DNA of 18,593 nt from Chloroflexia bacterium. GTDB taxonomy: Bacteria; Chloroflexota; Chloroflexia; Thermomicrobiales; JALYUS01. Positions 1 to 7,116 of this stretch are shown here, piece after piece. Location: contig JAICJW010000028.1 in assembly GCA_025928215.1 (NCBI GenBank), positions 1 to 18,593 of the forward strand, given 5' to 3'. A program made the position numbers and the translations under genes. Under the pieces are notes generated by a model. The model saw only the letters and a list, made by a program, of their open reading frames with translations. It did no database searches and was not told the DNA's origin. Each line of letters starts with the position of its first letter. Positions within the stretch are counted from its first letter, which is position 1.

Positions 1-22
1 CGCCCTCCCGCCCGGGGGTACC

Positions 23-54
23 GCGGGGGGTGGGGTCCCCCGCCTTATTTTTTT
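23..54 (+). terminator. intrinsic terminator of a gene lying left of the window
   Basis: A GC-only 7-bp stem (GCGGGGG at 23-29 with CCCCCGC at 37-43, 7-nt loop) is followed at once by a T-rich run, TTATTTTTTT at 45-54. This is the classic rho-independent layout on the + strand. No complete gene precedes it in the window, so it should end a transcript entering from the left and insulate ftsK from it. Confidence 0.75.
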
Positions 55-141
55 GGGTGCCGCGCCTTCCCGCGTGCCTTCGCTGGGGGGGGCTCATCCC
101 CGCTCCACCGATCACCGCTACGCGCCTGATCTCACCGAACA

Positions 142-170
142 TGGCAATTGTGTACGGACATGTGTAGAAT
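142..170 (+). promoter_or_regulatory. candidate promoter for ftsK
   Basis: TAGAAT at 165-170 matches five of six bases of the -10 consensus. TGGCAA at 142-147, 17 bp upstream, matches only three of six bases of the -35 consensus. The predicted start near 177 would leave a leader of about 33 nt before the GTG at 210. The assignment rests on motif and spacing alone. Confidence 0.35.
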
Positions 171-209
171 GTACCCAAAGCATTTTGTATGCAAAGGGGA
201 GGCGGGTAC

Positions 210-2597
210 GTGGCGGGAACAGCGACAACACCAAAGCGCCGGACGAGCGGAACCGCGCCGCCCCGGCGACCAACGAAATCGCCGCGCCGTACCTCTCCCA
301 AGCCAAAGACCCCCCCATCGAAGCGTACGGTGCCGCGTACGGTCCGGCCGGAGCCGTGGATGGCGCTCCATCCCGGCCTCCGTCGCGATCTGGTCGGCGT
401 GGGGCTGATCGTGCTTGCGCTGCTTACGGTCGGCGCGTTGCTGGCCGGCGAACGCACGGGATTGCTCGATTACTGGCGGCGGGCGCTCGTCACCGCGTTC
501 GGCTGGGGCGCGGTGGCGGCCCCCGCCCTGATCGGTGTCTGGGCGGCGGATGCTTTCCTCGACAAGGATGAGCGACATACCGGACCGTCGTATCACGCGA
601 TTGTCGGTAGCGGCTTGATCGTCCTCGCCATCCTCGGCCTGTTGCACACCCTCGCGGATGATCCGCTGCAATGGGCGGAGACTCATAAGGGCGGTGGGTA
701 TATCGGCTACTTTATCAGCGCGTTCCTCGCGCGCGGTCTCGGTACATTCGGCGCGAGCGTGGTGCTGCTCGCGCTTCTGATCGCTGGCATTGGTATCTTC
801 ATGAACAACGAGCTCCGCTATATCCTCGCCCGATTGCGCGGGCCGCAGCGGGCCGACGTGGGAATGGGCGACCTGCCGGCCGTCCCTGCTCCGATGGCGG
901 CGCGCATCTTGGAGCCGCCGAAAGGCCGCAATGGCCGTGCGGCGTTGCTCGATGATATTGGGCCACCGCCGCAGCAGGTGATTACTCCGCCGCCGATCAT
1001 TCGCCGCCCGGAGCCGAAGCCCGATCCCGCGCCCGAACTGATCGCGGAGCCGCCACAGCGAACCGTCCGTAAGGACCCGCCGCCCGCCGCGCCGCCCGTG
1101 AAAGCGGAGGCGGCGAAGGAGGCGGCGGAACCGCCCATTGCCGAGCCAATGCGCTGGACGCTGCCAACGATCACCCATATGGATCGCTATCCCGACGTGA
1201 CGGTGAGTGAGGAAGACCTCGAACAGAAGGCGCAGGTGATCGAGCAGACGCTCGCCAGTTTCCGTGTCGAGGCGACGGTGCGCGAGATCAACCCCGGCCC
1301 GGCCGTCACGCAGTACGCCCTCGAACCGGGGATCGGCGTCAAGGTGCGGCGCGTTACCGAACTGCAAAACGATCTCGCCCTCGCTCTCGCCGTGCCTGCT
1401 CTCCGCATCGAAGCGCCGATCCCCGGCAAAAGCCGCATCGGCATCGAAATCCCGAACAACACGATTGCCACCGTCGGGCTGCGCGAGGCGCTCGAATCGA
1501 GCGATTATGCCGCCGCGCGCGCCAAGTTGCCGATCCCGCTGGGGCGCGACGTGAACGGGCATTATCAGATCGCGGACCTTGCCAAGATGCCGCACCTGCT
1601 CGTCGCCGGTTCGACAGGCAGCGGCAAGAGCATCTTCATCAATGTCATCATCGCCTCGCTCCTCCTCAACCGGACGCCGGACGAACTACGCTTCGTGATG
1701 GTGGACCCCAAGATGGTCGAGATGAGTGAGTACAACGGCACCCCGCACCTGCTCGCCCCGGTCATCACCGATATGGAGAAGGTGATCGGCATTCTCCGCT
1801 GGGCGGTGACCGAAATGGAGCGACGCTATCAACTCTTCATGCGTTCCGGCGTCCGCAACATCGAGGCGTACCACAAGCGGAGCAAGGAACTCGGCCCGCA
1901 CCTGGAGAAGCCGCCGGAGAACATCCCCTATGTCGTCATCATCATTGACGAGCTGGCCGATCTGATGATGACCGCGCCGGACGATATCGAAACCGCGCTC
2001 GTCCGCCTCGCGCAGAAGGCCCGCGCGACCGGAATGCATCTCATTCTCGCGACGCAGCGCCCCTCGGTGGATGTCCTCACCGGCCTCATCAAGGCGAACT
2101 TCCCGGCCCGGATTGCTTTCGCGGTGACCAGCCAGATTGATAGCCGCGTCATCCTTGACACGCCCGGCGCGGAGCGTTTGCTTGGACGCGGCGATATGCT
2201 CTACAAGGCGGCGGATTCGGACAAGCCGCAGCGCATTCAGGGCGCGTTTGTCTCGGACAAGGACATCTCCGCGATTGTCTCGCATTGGCGCATCCTCGCG
2301 CCGGAGCCGCAGTACAAGCCGGAGGTTGTCGAACCGGCAAACGACGGCAAGACGATCCGCGAGGAGCCGGGCGGCGACAATCTGATTGACCGCGCGCGCC
2401 AGCTCGTGCGCGAGCAGGGATGGGCAAGCACGAGCATGCTGCAAAGCCGTTTGCGGATCGGCTACAACCGCGCCGCGCGCCTGATTGAATCGCTCGAACG
2501 CGAGGGGATCATCGGCCCGCAGGATGGGGCTCGCCGCCGGCAATTGATTGACAGTGAATCGGTGCTGGATGAGTACCCTGAGGATGATGAGGAGTGA
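210..2597 (+). CDS. ftsK: FtsK/SpoIIIE-family DNA translocase
   Basis: This is a membrane-anchored hexameric ATPase that pumps double-stranded DNA at the division septum and clears the terminus region. The protein is about 795 aa. A basic, Pro/Thr-rich N-terminus is followed by about four hydrophobic segments (roughly residues 60-210), a Pro/Ala-rich linker (about 235-320), then the alpha and beta motor domains. The Walker A motif GSTGSGKS is at 1608-1631 (residues 467-474), and Walker B reads VVIIIDELADLMM near residue 574. The C-terminal winged-helix gamma domain, which in this family reads KOPS/SRS sequences, includes GYNRAARLIESLEREGIIGP (about residues 723-785). I chose the GTG at 210 over the ATG at 189 because GGGGAGG at 196-202 sits 7 nt before it, whereas the ATG lies upstream of that SD. 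The length and four-segment anchor resemble the short SpoIIIE-like form rather than the long proteobacterial FtsK. Confidence 0.96.
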   Translation: MAGTATTPKRRTSGTAPPRRPTKSPRRTSPKPKTPPSKRTVPRTVRPEPWMALHPGLRRDLVGVGLIVLALLTVGALLAGERTGLLDYWRRALVTAFGWGAVAAPALIGVWAADAFLDKDERHTGPSYHAIVGSGLIVLAILGLLHTLADDPLQWAETHKGGGYIGYFISAFLARGLGTFGASVVLLALLIAGIGIFMNNELRYILARLRGPQRADVGMGDLPAVPAPMAARILEPPKGRNGRAALLDDIGPPPQQVITPPPIIRRPEPKPDPAPELIAEPPQRTVRKDPPPAAPPVKAEAAKEAAEPPIAEPMRWTLPTITHMDRYPDVTVSEEDLEQKAQVIEQTLASFRVEATVREINPGPAVTQYALEPGIGVKVRRVTELQNDLALALAVPALRIEAPIPGKSRIGIEIPNNTIATVGLREALESSDYAAARAKLPIPLGRDVNGHYQIADLAKMPHLLVAGSTGSGKSIFINVIIASLLLNRTPDELRFVMVDPKMVEMSEYNGTPHLLAPVITDMEKVIGILRWAVTEMERRYQLFMRSGVRNIEAYHKRSKELGPHLEKPPENIPYVVIIIDELADLMMTAPDDIETALVRLAQKARATGMHLILATQRPSVDVLTGLIKANFPARIAFAVTSQIDSRVILDTPGAERLLGRGDMLYKAADSDKPQRIQGAFVSDKDISAIVSHWRILAPEPQYKPEVVEPANDGKTIREEPGGDNLIDRARQLVREQGWASTSMLQSRLRIGYNRAARLIESLEREGIIGPQDGARRRQLIDSESVLDEYPEDDEE

Positions 2598-2675
2598 CAC
2601 CGCGGATGACAGTTCCCCCGGTCACATGCCGCTCGGCGCTCACCGGGTGTATCATTGCCGTAGGAGGGCTGCCAG

Positions 2676-2870
2676 ATGCCTGAACATGAACAAGGTCGCT
2701 TCCTCGGTCTCCCGTACGATTGGCGCCGCCCGACACGCCAGCGCATCAAATCGCGCGCATGGAACCCCGACGATCCACGGGTCTTCGTACCGAAGGCGTT
2801 CGGTTGGGGCTTGAGCATCAACTTCTATGCCCTACTGCGCCGTTTGCGACTGATCCGAGGGACTCGCTAG
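2676..2870 (+). CDS. DUF5808 domain mini-protein
   Basis: This is a 64-aa protein whose whole length looks like the DUF5808 family: FLGLPYDWRRPTRQRIKSRAWNPDDPRVFVPKAFGWGLSINF. The key pattern is a Leu-Pro-Tyr-Asp/Trp-Arg-Arg-Pro start, a WNPDDPR turn and a PKxFGWGxxINF end. No catalytic residues or signal peptide are visible, and the family has no established function. In other bacteria this motif often follows membrane segments, but here it stands alone. AGGAGGG at 2662-2668, 7 nt before the ATG, is a strong ribosome-binding site. TATCAT at 2650-2655 resembles a -10 box but has no convincing -35, so the gene may instead be read from the ftsK transcript, whose stop lies 78 bp upstream. It converges on the zinc-ribbon gene. 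Confidence 0.8.
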   Translation: MPEHEQGRFLGLPYDWRRPTRQRIKSRAWNPDDPRVFVPKAFGWGLSINFYALLRRLRLIRGTR

Positions 2871-2885
2871 CCGAGAAAATGCGAA

Positions 2886-2911
2886 GCGCCGGAGGGAAAT
2901 TCCACCGGCGC
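2886..2911. terminator. bidirectional hairpin between convergent genes
   Basis: A 7-bp GC stem (GCGCCGG at 2886-2892 with CCGGCGC at 2905-2911) continues, after an A/A mismatch, into a short GGGA/TTCC inner stem. It lies in the 63-bp gap between the DUF5808 stop at 2870 and the zinc-ribbon stop at 2934. On the minus strand a TTTT run follows about 9 nt later. It probably serves both transcripts, but the U-tract is weak in both directions. Confidence 0.5.
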
Positions 2912-2933
2912 CGCGTGTGCAGTATGAGCCAGG

Positions 2934-3260
2934 TCAGTTCGCGATGGCGACTTCGGATGCTGGCTCGGCGATGGGTTCCGCCACCTTCGCTTTCGCGAAG
3001 CAGGACGAGCAGAGGACGGGCCGCCCATTGCGGGGGACGAACGGAACCGTCGTCTCCTGCCCGCACTCCGCGCAGACGATGGTATGCATCATCCGTGGCG
3101 GTTCGAGACCGAGGCGCGCCTTCCGTGCGGCGCGACATTCCGGGCAGCGGGCCGGTTCGTTGACCAATCCCTTTTCGGCGTAAAACGTCTGTTCTCCGGC
3201 GGTCCATGTGAATGGTTTCCCACAATCGCGGCACGTGAGCGTCCGATCAGAAAACTCCAC
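2934..3260 (-). CDS. double zinc-ribbon protein (CxxC-x25-CxxC and CxxC-x17-CxxC)
   Basis: This is a 108-aa protein with two four-cysteine zinc-binding modules. The first (EFSDRTLTCRDCGKPF, then RCPECRAARKAR) has CxxC-x25-CxxC spacing and resembles the probable zinc-ribbon family seen as FTxGEQxFYxxKG. The second (CAECGQETTVPFVPRNGRPVLCSSCF) has exactly the CxxC-x17-CxxC spacing of a small uncharacterised family. The role is unknown; RNA binding, nucleic-acid binding or a redox/metal function are all possible. The GTG at 3260 is chosen because AGGAGGG on the minus strand lies 8 nt upstream of it and the family-like sequence begins there. The longer open frame to 3407 would add about 49 unrelated residues. 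It ends in a short acidic/Ala tail. Confidence 0.85.
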   Translation of the reverse strand: MEFSDRTLTCRDCGKPFTWTAGEQTFYAEKGLVNEPARCPECRAARKARLGLEPPRMMHTIVCAECGQETTVPFVPRNGRPVLCSSCFAKAKVAEPIAEPASEVAIAN

Positions 3261-3304
3261 GGCAGAAACCCTCCTGCTTCCCCATCTCCCTGAACCCCGA
3301 TGGT

Positions 3305-3324
3305 GCAGGCATCCCCATGCCTGC
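3305..3324. repeat. perfect 8-bp palindrome, hairpin in the zinc-ribbon leader
   Basis: GCAGGCAT (3305-3312), a CCCC loop and ATGCCTGC (3317-3324) form a perfect hairpin. It lies in the predicted 5' leader of the zinc-ribbon gene, about 45 nt upstream of its GTG. It shares the GCAGGC/GCCTGC core with the larger palindrome at 3512-3561, which suggests both belong to a dispersed family of small palindromic elements. No T-tract follows on either strand, so a terminator is unlikely. Confidence 0.7.
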
Positions 3325-3428
3325 CGTGTACGCAATGTTGACGCTTTCGTGCCTGGCGCTCGCGCGATAGTCCACGCAATCGAGGGCGCGCCGTGGTGCG
3401 TACTCATCCAATCACGTTGCTATCCCCA

Positions 3429-3458
3429 AATATACCAGATAACCCTTGCGGATTGCAA
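3429..3458 (-). promoter_or_regulatory. candidate promoter for the zinc-ribbon gene
   Basis: On the minus strand TTGCAA (3458-3453) and TATATT (3434-3429) are separated by 18 bp, matching four of six and five of six consensus bases. Transcription would start near 3422, giving a leader of about 160 nt that contains the 3305-3324 hairpin. The surrounding sequence is locally AT-rich compared with the window. Confidence 0.5.
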
Positions 3459-3511
3459 TAGGGCAATGGCAATCAGTTCCCGTACCGGAAAAGATGCCTC
3501 CGCTATTGGGC

Positions 3512-3561
3512 GGAGCAGGCTTCAGCCTGCCGTTTGGCTCTTGCAGGTTGAAGCCTGCTCC
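3512..3561. repeat. 19-bp-arm palindromic repeat (REP-like)
   Basis: The left arm GGAGCAGGCTTCAGCCTGC (3512-3530) and right arm GCAGGTTGAAGCCTGCTCC (3543-3561) pair over 19 bp with a single G-T wobble, around a 12-nt loop. The arms also contain an internal GCAGGCT/AGCCTGC palindrome. The element lies 12 bp beyond the stop codon of the minus-strand propeller gene. It has no T-tract, so it is more likely a dispersed palindromic element or mRNA 3'-end stabiliser than an intrinsic terminator. The rest of the 313-bp gap (3261-3573) holds only the zinc-ribbon promoter and the smaller hairpin. Confidence 0.8.
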
Positions 3562-3573
3562 ACCGTAACGGCG

Positions 3574-5241
3574 CTAGCGTTCGGGGAACTGCGTGGTATC
3601 CGCGGGTGGTGGTTTGATCCAGCCGCGCGCTTCGAGCAATTCTTCGCCGAGGCGGCCAAGGGTGATGTTTTTGCCCGCCGGAAGTTCCGGATGGTACTCC
3701 AACCGACCGCGCTCGAAGTACTGGACATCCAGGCCATTCTCGGTCAATTCCTCAGAGATCGGGAAGCCGAAGGTATTGAGACCGTTGCTGTCGTCCCAGA
3801 ATTTCTTGAAGCCCGCCGCGAGTGAATGTCCGGTCTCTTTGAAATACCGGCGATCCGGCGTGTCAGGGAAGGGCTGGATGGGAGCGAATTTGCGGTCCCG
3901 CGTTAGCTCCGTGCCGACAAGCCCGATGCGCGTCACACCCGTCGCCTTCACATATTCGAGTTTGGAGCGCTCGAAATACTGCGCCGTCACTTGCTGGCCG
4001 TCCGGCGCGACGTCCGGGAATTCCTCGGTGATCGGGTAGCCGAAATAGGCGAGATCGCCGTGCGATTGCCAGAATTCCTTGAACCCGCGCGAGAGGTAAT
4101 GGCCGGTCTGGGGGAAATACGTCACGTCCGGCTCTTGCGCGGTCGGCGCTTCGAGGCGATCCGAGGGGAGTTTCGGCACCAGTTGCACGGCGGTGACGCG
4201 CGCGCTGAAGGCGTCACTCTTGAGCCAGCCGATGACCTTCCCCGACACGAATGGCACGCGCGCGTCACCACTGCGGGTGAGGGTATATTCGGTACTTTTC
4301 TGTGTGTCGTAGGCGAAGATGTTGGGCAAGCCGTTGCGCCAATCCTCCCAGACGACATAATCGCCGCTGATCGCCGGGCGCGCGACGAGGTGATCTTTCG
4401 CGAGGGTTTTCGTCTGCTTTGTCTCGATATCGTACAGTTTCAGCGCCGGGTTGCCGCCTGCCATTCCCTGATCAATATAGACCACCGTCGTGCCGGAGAT
4501 TTGCGGGTAATTCTGATCGCCCGGCCCGGCGGCAATCGCGAAGGTCTTTTTGTCCGCCAGCGTATAGCCCATGACGTCCCAGGTGCCATCGCGATAGACT
4601 TCGTAGATGACCGTGCCGCCACTGATCGAGGCATACCCATGCGATCCGCCACCGACGGCAATGGGAAATTCGGTGCCGGTCGTCAGATCGTAGCCATAGA
4701 TATCCCAGTCGCCGCCGCGCTTATCGCCGAACACGATCGTCGTGCCGCTCACCGATGGGCGGCGCTTCGGCCCCGCGCCGATGTTTGGCACCTGAAGCAC
4801 CTTGCGATGTGCGAGGTCATAGGCGCCGATCGTTTGCGCCTGCGTCGCGGGGGCAGGGGCGGAGGCACCACCTTGTGTCGCGTCCGGCGGCGGCGTATTG
4901 ACCCAGACGAGCGTCTGACCATCCAGCGCGGGCTGGCTGCGCTCCGTTCCTGGCGCGGGCAGCGGCACCGCGAGTGCGAGGCGTTGTTCCTGCCCTTCGT
5001 CCGTGTCGTAGGTGACGACATCGAAAATGCCCGTCCGACGATCTGCCCACGCAATCACGGTGCCCGCCATCACCGGGTCCGTCTGGTCGGCGGTCGGGGC
5101 GGCGGTCATCACGGGCTTGATGTTGAAAGGGTCGCTCGTCGCCGCCTGCACCGGTGCTGGTACGACGCCGGTCAACAGTGTGAAGAGGAGTATCGCCGCG
5201 GAAAGATGTCGCAATCGCGCGATTGGGAGACGTTGCTTCAC
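3574..5241 (-). CDS. secreted seven-blade beta-propeller protein with two C-terminal FGYP/QYFER modules
   Basis: This is a 555-aa exported protein. A Sec signal peptide (basic residues, hydrophobic AAILLFTLLTGVV, predicted cleavage after VQA at residue 33) leads into seven TolB/gingipain-type propeller repeats. Each repeat has the pattern xPxxSGxxVVWxD...YD, for example RRPSVSGTTIVFGDKRGG followed by DWDIYGYDL, and together they fill about residues 50-360. Two modules of about 75 residues follow (about 373-444 and 463-535). Each has YFxxTGHxLxxGFKxFW, then FGYPI or FGFPI, then QYFERxxLEY and a GxVG/GRLG-EL end. This module type is familiar in Chloroflexota surface proteins, but I know of no assigned function. 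The start is GTG at 5241 with GAGGG 5-6 nt upstream. There is no anchor, so it is probably released or wall-associated. The role is likely binding rather than catalysis. Confidence 0.85.
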   Translation of the reverse strand: MKQRLPIARLRHLSAAILLFTLLTGVVPAPVQAATSDPFNIKPVMTAAPTADQTDPVMAGTVIAWADRRTGIFDVVTYDTDEGQEQRLALAVPLPAPGTERSQPALDGQTLVWVNTPPPDATQGGASAPAPATQAQTIGAYDLAHRKVLQVPNIGAGPKRRPSVSGTTIVFGDKRGGDWDIYGYDLTTGTEFPIAVGGGSHGYASISGGTVIYEVYRDGTWDVMGYTLADKKTFAIAAGPGDQNYPQISGTTVVYIDQGMAGGNPALKLYDIETKQTKTLAKDHLVARPAISGDYVVWEDWRNGLPNIFAYDTQKSTEYTLTRSGDARVPFVSGKVIGWLKSDAFSARVTAVQLVPKLPSDRLEAPTAQEPDVTYFPQTGHYLSRGFKEFWQSHGDLAYFGYPITEEFPDVAPDGQQVTAQYFERSKLEYVKATGVTRIGLVGTELTRDRKFAPIQPFPDTPDRRYFKETGHSLAAGFKKFWDDSNGLNTFGFPISEELTENGLDVQYFERGRLEYHPELPAGKNITLGRLGEELLEARGWIKPPPADTTQFPER

Positions 5242-5301
5242 AGTTACCCTCGAAAGTCCCTACGTTATGCAAACTGTACGTACGACGCACCCCTGCGCGG
5301 C

Positions 5302-5310
5302 AGTATAGCA
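5302..5310 (-). promoter_or_regulatory. extended -10 promoter for the propeller gene
   Basis: The minus strand reads TGCTATACT across 5310-5302, an extended TGn plus a -10 box matching five of six consensus bases. No good -35 lies 16-18 bp upstream, which is usual for extended -10 promoters. Transcription would start near 5295, about 54 nt before the GTG at 5241. Confidence 0.45.
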
Positions 5311-5332
5311 CAAGGGGCGGTTGGCGCTCTCA

Positions 5333-5341
5333 TGCTAGAAT
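5333..5341 (+). promoter_or_regulatory. extended -10 promoter for the ThDP enzyme gene
   Basis: TGCTAGAAT at 5333-5341 is an extended -10 element, with five of six consensus bases in the hexamer. The predicted start near 5348 gives a leader of about 30 nt before the ATG at 5378. It faces away from the minus-strand extended -10 at 5310-5302, and the two polymerase footprints would overlap. Confidence 0.45.
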
Positions 5342-5377
5342 GCGCCGATAGACGCCGTGACAGGGAGGGAGCAAACC

Positions 5378-7108
5378 ATGAATGCATCCGAAGCGCTGGT
5401 GCAGATGCTGATTGACACAGGTGTGACGCATATTTTCGGGTTGCCCGGTGATACGAGCATGACGCTCTATGATGCGCTCTATCGCCGGCGCGGCGAGATT
5501 CGGCATGTGATGTTCCGTGATGAACGCTCCGCCTCCTTCGCGGCGGATGCGTACGCACGATTCACGAACCGAATTGGCGTCACGGAGGGGCCATCGGGTG
5601 GTGGAGCGACCTACATCGTGCCGGGGGTCGCGGAGGCGCACGGCTCGGCGGTGCCGCTGCTCTGCCTGACGACGGATACGCCCGTCTCGGAGGAAGGGCG
5701 CGGCGTCCTGACCGAACTCGATCAGGTGATGCTCTTCACCGCCGTCACGAAATGGACGACGAAGATCAAGACGAGCGAGGGGCTGCCGGATGCCCTCCGC
5801 CGCGCGCTCCGACTGGCGACGAGCGGCCGACCCGGCGCGATGCATCTCTCACTGCCGGCTGATGTGCTGGCGGGCGAGATCGGCGACGCCTCGACGCATA
5901 CCGACCCGCTCTGGGGCAGTACGCCCGCCGCGCCCGTCCGGCCCGATCCCGCCGCCATCGAACGCGCCGCGCATTTGATCGAAGGGGCGGAGCGACCGAT
6001 GATCGTCGCCGGTGGCGGCATTCATGCCTCCCGCGCGTGGGAAGCGTTGACGCGATTCGCGGAGACGCTCAACATCCCGGTCGCGACGAGCATCAACGGC
6101 AAGGGGAGCATCGCGGAGACAAGTCCGGTCAGCCTCGGCGTGGTCGGCGGCAACGGCGGGCGCCCGTATACGCAGCGCGCCCTGATGGAGGCGGACCTCG
6201 TCTTCTTCATCGGTACGCGCACGGACAGCGTGACGACGCTCAACTGGAGCCTGCCCGCCAAGCCGGAGCGCGGCGGCCCGGCAGTGATCCATCTCGATGT
6301 GGAACCGTGGGAGGTCGGCAATAATTATCACGCGGCGGTGCCGCTCGTTGGCGACGCGCGGCTCGCGCTCGATGATCTGCTCGCCGCAATCGCCGCTCCG
6401 TCCGCACTGGGCGAGCGCAACGCACCCCGGATCGCCGCGCTCGCGCGGGAGGCTTTCACATGGTGGGAGAGCGTGCATGCGGACGGCCTGCGCGACACGC
6501 AGCCGATCCATCCGGCGCGGTTGATCCGTCACCTGCGCGATGCGCTACCCGATGACCCGCTGATCGTCGCGGACCCCGGCACACCGACACCGTATCTCGC
6601 CGCGCAGTTTCAGACGCGCGTCGCGGGGCGTGGCTTCGCGATCCCCCGCGCGCATGGTGGCCTCGGCTACGCGATTGGCGGCGTCGTCGGCGCGGCGATG
6701 GCGGCGCGGCCCGGTCAGCGGGTTGTCGCGATGATGGGCGACGGCTCGTTCGGGATGTCCTGCGGCGATCTGGAGACGATCAGCCGGATCGGCGCGCCGG
6801 TCGTCGTCATCCTCTGCAACAACGGCTCCTTCGGCTGGATCAAGGAGTTGCAGCACCTCTATCACGACCGCCGTTACTACTCCGTGGACTTCTCGACCGA
6901 GACGGATTATTGCGCGATTGCTCGCGCCTTTGGCTTCAGAAGCGCGCGGGTCGCCGATCCTGCCGATCTCGAACGTGCGATTCAGACGGCACTCGCGGAC
7001 GGCGGCCCATACTTCCTCGATCTCCTGACCGCATCCCCGATGGAGGAGACTCCTCCCGTCGCCGCCTGGGAAGCGGCCGTCGCAACTCGCACCTCGGGCG
7101 ACGACTGA
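5378..7108 (+). CDS. thiamine-diphosphate-dependent enzyme, acetolactate synthase large-subunit-like
   Basis: This is a 576-aa enzyme with the three-domain plan of the ALS/benzoylformate decarboxylase superfamily. The N-terminal pyrimidine-binding domain has the conserved activating glutamate in FRDERSASFAADAYAR (Glu49). A central domain includes RPMIVAGGGIHAS. The C-terminal diphosphate-binding domain has the GDG-x24-NN motif (Gly454-Asp455-Gly456 to Asn481-Asn482), which holds Mg-ThDP. The residues GPSGGGATYIVPGVAEAH replace the usual GPGxxN stretch of true acetolactate synthase, so the substrate may differ; other 2-oxo-acid lyases or decarboxylases are possible. No ALS small subunit or other branched-chain amino acid gene is nearby. 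I take the ATG at 5378, preceded by GGGAGGGA, over the in-frame GTG at 5357, which lies upstream of that SD. Confidence 0.9.
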   Translation: MNASEALVQMLIDTGVTHIFGLPGDTSMTLYDALYRRRGEIRHVMFRDERSASFAADAYARFTNRIGVTEGPSGGGATYIVPGVAEAHGSAVPLLCLTTDTPVSEEGRGVLTELDQVMLFTAVTKWTTKIKTSEGLPDALRRALRLATSGRPGAMHLSLPADVLAGEIGDASTHTDPLWGSTPAAPVRPDPAAIERAAHLIEGAERPMIVAGGGIHASRAWEALTRFAETLNIPVATSINGKGSIAETSPVSLGVVGGNGGRPYTQRALMEADLVFFIGTRTDSVTTLNWSLPAKPERGGPAVIHLDVEPWEVGNNYHAAVPLVGDARLALDDLLAAIAAPSALGERNAPRIAALAREAFTWWESVHADGLRDTQPIHPARLIRHLRDALPDDPLIVADPGTPTPYLAAQFQTRVAGRGFAIPRAHGGLGYAIGGVVGAAMAARPGQRVVAMMGDGSFGMSCGDLETISRIGAPVVVILCNNGSFGWIKELQHLYHDRRYYSVDFSTETDYCAIARAFGFRSARVADPADLERAIQTALADGGPYFLDLLTASPMEETPPVAAWEAAVATRTSGDD

Positions 7109-7116
7109 GATGATGC

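Noticed and set aside
132..1595. A 487-codon minus-strand open frame opposite ftsK
   Set aside because: Low-complexity Arg/His-rich translation, no family motif and no ribosome-binding site. The opposite strand carries an unmistakable FtsK.
3208..3825. A 205-codon plus-strand frame across the zinc-ribbon/propeller gap
   Set aside because: It runs antisense through two supported genes and both palindromic repeats, and shows no domain.
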